Shown here: one piece after another, positions 61,491-64,000 of the stretch
How positions within the stretch are numbered: position 1 is the first letter of the stretch
Layout: each line of letters starts with the position of its first letter
Origin: Anarhynchus alexandrinus
Taxonomy: Eukaryota; Chordata; Aves; Charadriiformes; Charadriidae
DNA length: 64,000 nucleotides
Direction: 5' to 3'
Assembly (NCBI GenBank): GCA_008711295.1
Contig: VUYV01000069.1
Span: 2,509,403 to 2,573,402 of the forward strand
The notes under the pieces: generated by a model
The model's database searches: none
Seen by the model: only the letters and a program-made list of their open reading frames with translations
What the model was told of the DNA's origin: nothing
Program-made: the position numbers and the translations under genes

Positions 61491-64000
61491 TAAAAATAAG
61501 AAAGCATTCTAAAAGAAGTAATCAGAACTGCAAGCAAATTAAGTGGACTTTCAGAAACAGTGTCTGAATTTTAAAAAAATCGTTTTTTAAAAAATCCAAA
61601 CCCATTGAGTTTCACCTTTTTAACTGCCAGAAGAACTAAAATCACAGGGAAAAAAACCACAGGAGTAGGATGTACTTTCACAAATACTGTCCTGTTCTCC
61701 TGTTCTCCTCTTACAAAACCTTGGCAGAGGTGCCAGTGTCATGAGAGGATAGTTCAGATGAATTTTGTCCTGGTCTACATCCATTCAGGAAGCTCTACTC
61801 TGTTTTCAATGTCTCAGAGCAAATCAAAACATGTGGCTCATGCTATTAAAAGAAAATGCCAGATCTTCTTCATTATCATGCAAGGCAAATTAAATCCAAG
61901 AAGAAAATATCACACTATATGAAGAATAACAATTTTTTATATGGAAGGGAGATAACTGAAATAGACTGGAAAATTAATCAAAAAGAATATAAACTATGGG
62001 CTATACATCAAGGGTCCAATCTACATCAGGCAGATATAACAGCAGCTTCCTTTTCTCAAAGTACATGGCATAGCCAACATTTTATAATCTTTAGAAAAAT
62101 GTAGGGCTTGGTTTATATTTGGTCCTGTGTCTGGATTTCTACTCACACATATTTCATTTTGGTTTAAAAAATAGCATTACTTGCAACCAAAACAGAAGAA
62201 AAACAACCATATTGAACTTGCATGGTTCAGATAACTCTACTGGAACATTAAGAACTTAAAGACATGTTCCTGACAAATTGTTAGCACAATATTTGTATGA
62301 ACATATTACAAGTAAAAGCTTGTAAGATCAAAAAGTCAATGGGGTTGTAAAAATCAAGCACAAAGCCTTATCAGAAAATAGCTGACTGTAAAAAAGAAAA
62401 TTGATTTGGAAAGTAAACTTCACTCTGGAAAGCAAAAAGGAAAGAAAATCATAAAAAACACTTAGACAAATATACTTGGACCCAAATTTAAAAATTATTT
62501 CACTCTCAAGGTATTGCTGTGGAGAGATTTTAATCACGTTTACTCCCTCAATGTAGAAATGCCATTGCTTCAATCTTCCTTAACAGAAACTCTCTCTCTG
62601 AAAACTGAGATTGTCTGTGTAAAACTAAGTTAGGGCATTCATTTGTGGCCCCTCTTGCAGTAAAAACAATTCCAACTTCCTCTATAAAGTATTCAAACAT
62701 CAGCAAATTATTGAATTTATCTACATTCCTTTAACTGATCTTTTTAATTTATGGCAATTGCGATTACACAATTGATTACAAGAATATGCACCACTTTTCT
62801 ATGGGATCTTTGCCTTAACCAGTGTACCAGACAGATAATTCTGACAGATTAAATTATCTTGTTTTCACTTAGAAGGGCAATTACAGCCACAAGTTGCACT
62901 GAAAGGGAAAGTCGTACTGAATATATGAGTTCTGAGGTAGACTTTGGTGAGTACAAATGGTATCTCAGCTAAAGTACCTGAATGATTCAAATAAATCTCT
63001 CCTAGATGTATGTGTACTGAGATTTTTACACTTGACCAAATGCCAGGAATTTGCGCAAAAACAAGAGAGGCACATTTTAGATAGTACTGTACATCAGATT
63101 TGAATTACTGGTTGAAAACATGCCTACAGGATTGAATCTCAACCAGATATGATGAGACTTTAAACATGATGAAAAAAAGCAACAGATTTATTCCAGCTTA
63201 TATCCATATTGAGAAATATAAAGTTCTCTTCTCTAAGTGTGTTTCAGTGGAAACATCCAACAGTTATTTTCTGCGTGAAGTTTGGTACAAGAATAAGCAA
63301 CTGAAAACACTACAAAAAATTATGCTCAACTTTAAGGTGACAAAGCTACGTCCACCTATAATGAAGTTGTGTGGTATAAAAGATCTAGATCACTTGAAAG
63401 CATTTCTTTCAAAATAAAGGGCAGCTCATTTTTCTCCAATCTTATGGAGCATCTCCATCCCCTGACTCCTGTTGTAACAGTTTCTTTAAGCTTTCTGCAT
63501 TCACCAGAGCTTCTGGACTGTGCAATGAACATGTGGATGCCAACATCCAGTTAGTCACTGTTAACCATTATAGGATCAAACCCCTTTACAAGTCAAGGAC
63601 TGACATATAGTTTTCTAGGTAAAAAAAAGTCTATAGAATGGTGAACCACACATACTAAGATAACTAAACATGTTTTGTGAAGCTAAACCACCTAGGTCTC
63701 CTTAGATGTGAAGTGCATTTCTAGACAAGTGGGATGAGTCAACAGAAGCTGGAGAAAAGCAAATTAAAGAAACCATGTGTTGCATTTGTGTGTTGTCTGA
63801 ATCATTTCACTGCTGCAAAAAACTGCCTATCTTGACACAGCTACTTTCTAACCACTATCCCAATAAAAAAATGAGGTTAACATGGTACAACCAACCATAG
63901 GTAAGGGGGAATGTTGTTGTACATTGGGTATGAGATGGCAAACAACAAAGCAGAAAAAAAAAGTTGAAGTTGGTCCCCATGAGTGTAGGAAGTAATAAGC

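Larger units (their letters stand above)
58453..64000 (-). other. DOCK4 intron (5' flank of window)
   Basis: Intron upstream of window exon 1, longer than 5.5 kb. It holds a G-rich run at 59372-59390, an ancient CR1 at 60248-60775, an A/C-rich tract at 60418-60486 inside that element, and a CR1 3' end at 61298-61490. I found no exon for the DOCK4 segment expected before DHR-1. From 61500 to 64000 nothing is recognised. Confidence 0.8.

Noticed and set aside
58453..64000. Search for the DOCK4 exon preceding DHR-1
   Set aside because: No minus-strand segment encoding the expected residues (ending MPG before the split Gly) with a GT donor was found, so the exon is placed outside the window.
1..64000. 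DOCK3 instead of DOCK4
   Set aside because: Exons 3, 10, 12 and 18 carry DOCK4-type residues (for example [20 protein letters not shown] and [12 protein letters not shown]) where DOCK3 differs clearly.
1..64000. CRISPR array, tRNA, rRNA or bacterial operon
   Set aside because: No regularly spaced direct repeats, no cloverleaf-like sequence and no compact gene layout; this is vertebrate intron DNA.

Overview
This is a 64 kb stretch of vertebrate nuclear DNA, AT-rich and dominated by introns. It is almost certainly avian, or at least sauropsid: the recognisable transposons are CR1 LINEs. They include a fairly young avian-type copy with the typical ATTCTATG-type tail and much older degenerate copies. 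I cannot name the species from the sequence.

The whole window lies inside one gene on the minus strand, DOCK4 (dedicator of cytokinesis 4, an atypical guanine nucleotide exchange factor for Rap/Rac GTPases). I recovered 22 coding exons between 58452 and 1179 by matching conserved DOCK4 protein segments and requiring AG and GT splice boundaries with consistent reading phase. They join without a gap into 797 codons (788 without the 27-base microexon), with no stop or frameshift. Exons 1-4 in transcription order (58452-54131) encode the DHR-1/C2 lipid-binding domain. Exons 5-21 (48324-2998) encode the long helical, ARM-like region. Exon 22 (1239-1179) reaches the start of the DHR-2 exchange domain. 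The SH3 end and promoter lie beyond the right edge. The DHR-2 catalytic core, proline-rich tail and 3'UTR lie beyond the left edge.

The most interesting element is a 27-base in-frame microexon (3285-3259), only 165 bases before the next exon. It adds nine residues (IPLFGPYPS) in the helical region just before DHR-2. Skipping it keeps the frame exactly, so it looks like a regulated cassette. Its 3' splice site has a poor pyrimidine tract and a nearby TGC, as in neural microexons. Other points are a tight exon trio (48324-47842) with introns of 105 and 95 bases, an A-run/T-run palindrome in the smaller of those introns, a likely Phe-to-Cys change in DHR-1, and a weak splice donor on the last exon.

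The rest is intron with CR1 fragments at about 13627-13981 (minus), 24366-25306 (plus, interrupted by a 315-base N gap), 49190-49440 (minus, very degraded), 60248-60775 (plus, ancient) and 61298-61490 (plus). There are also simple repeats and one 38-base tandem duplication. I see no second protein-coding gene, tRNA, rRNA or CRISPR array, and no sign of an undescribed multi-gene system.
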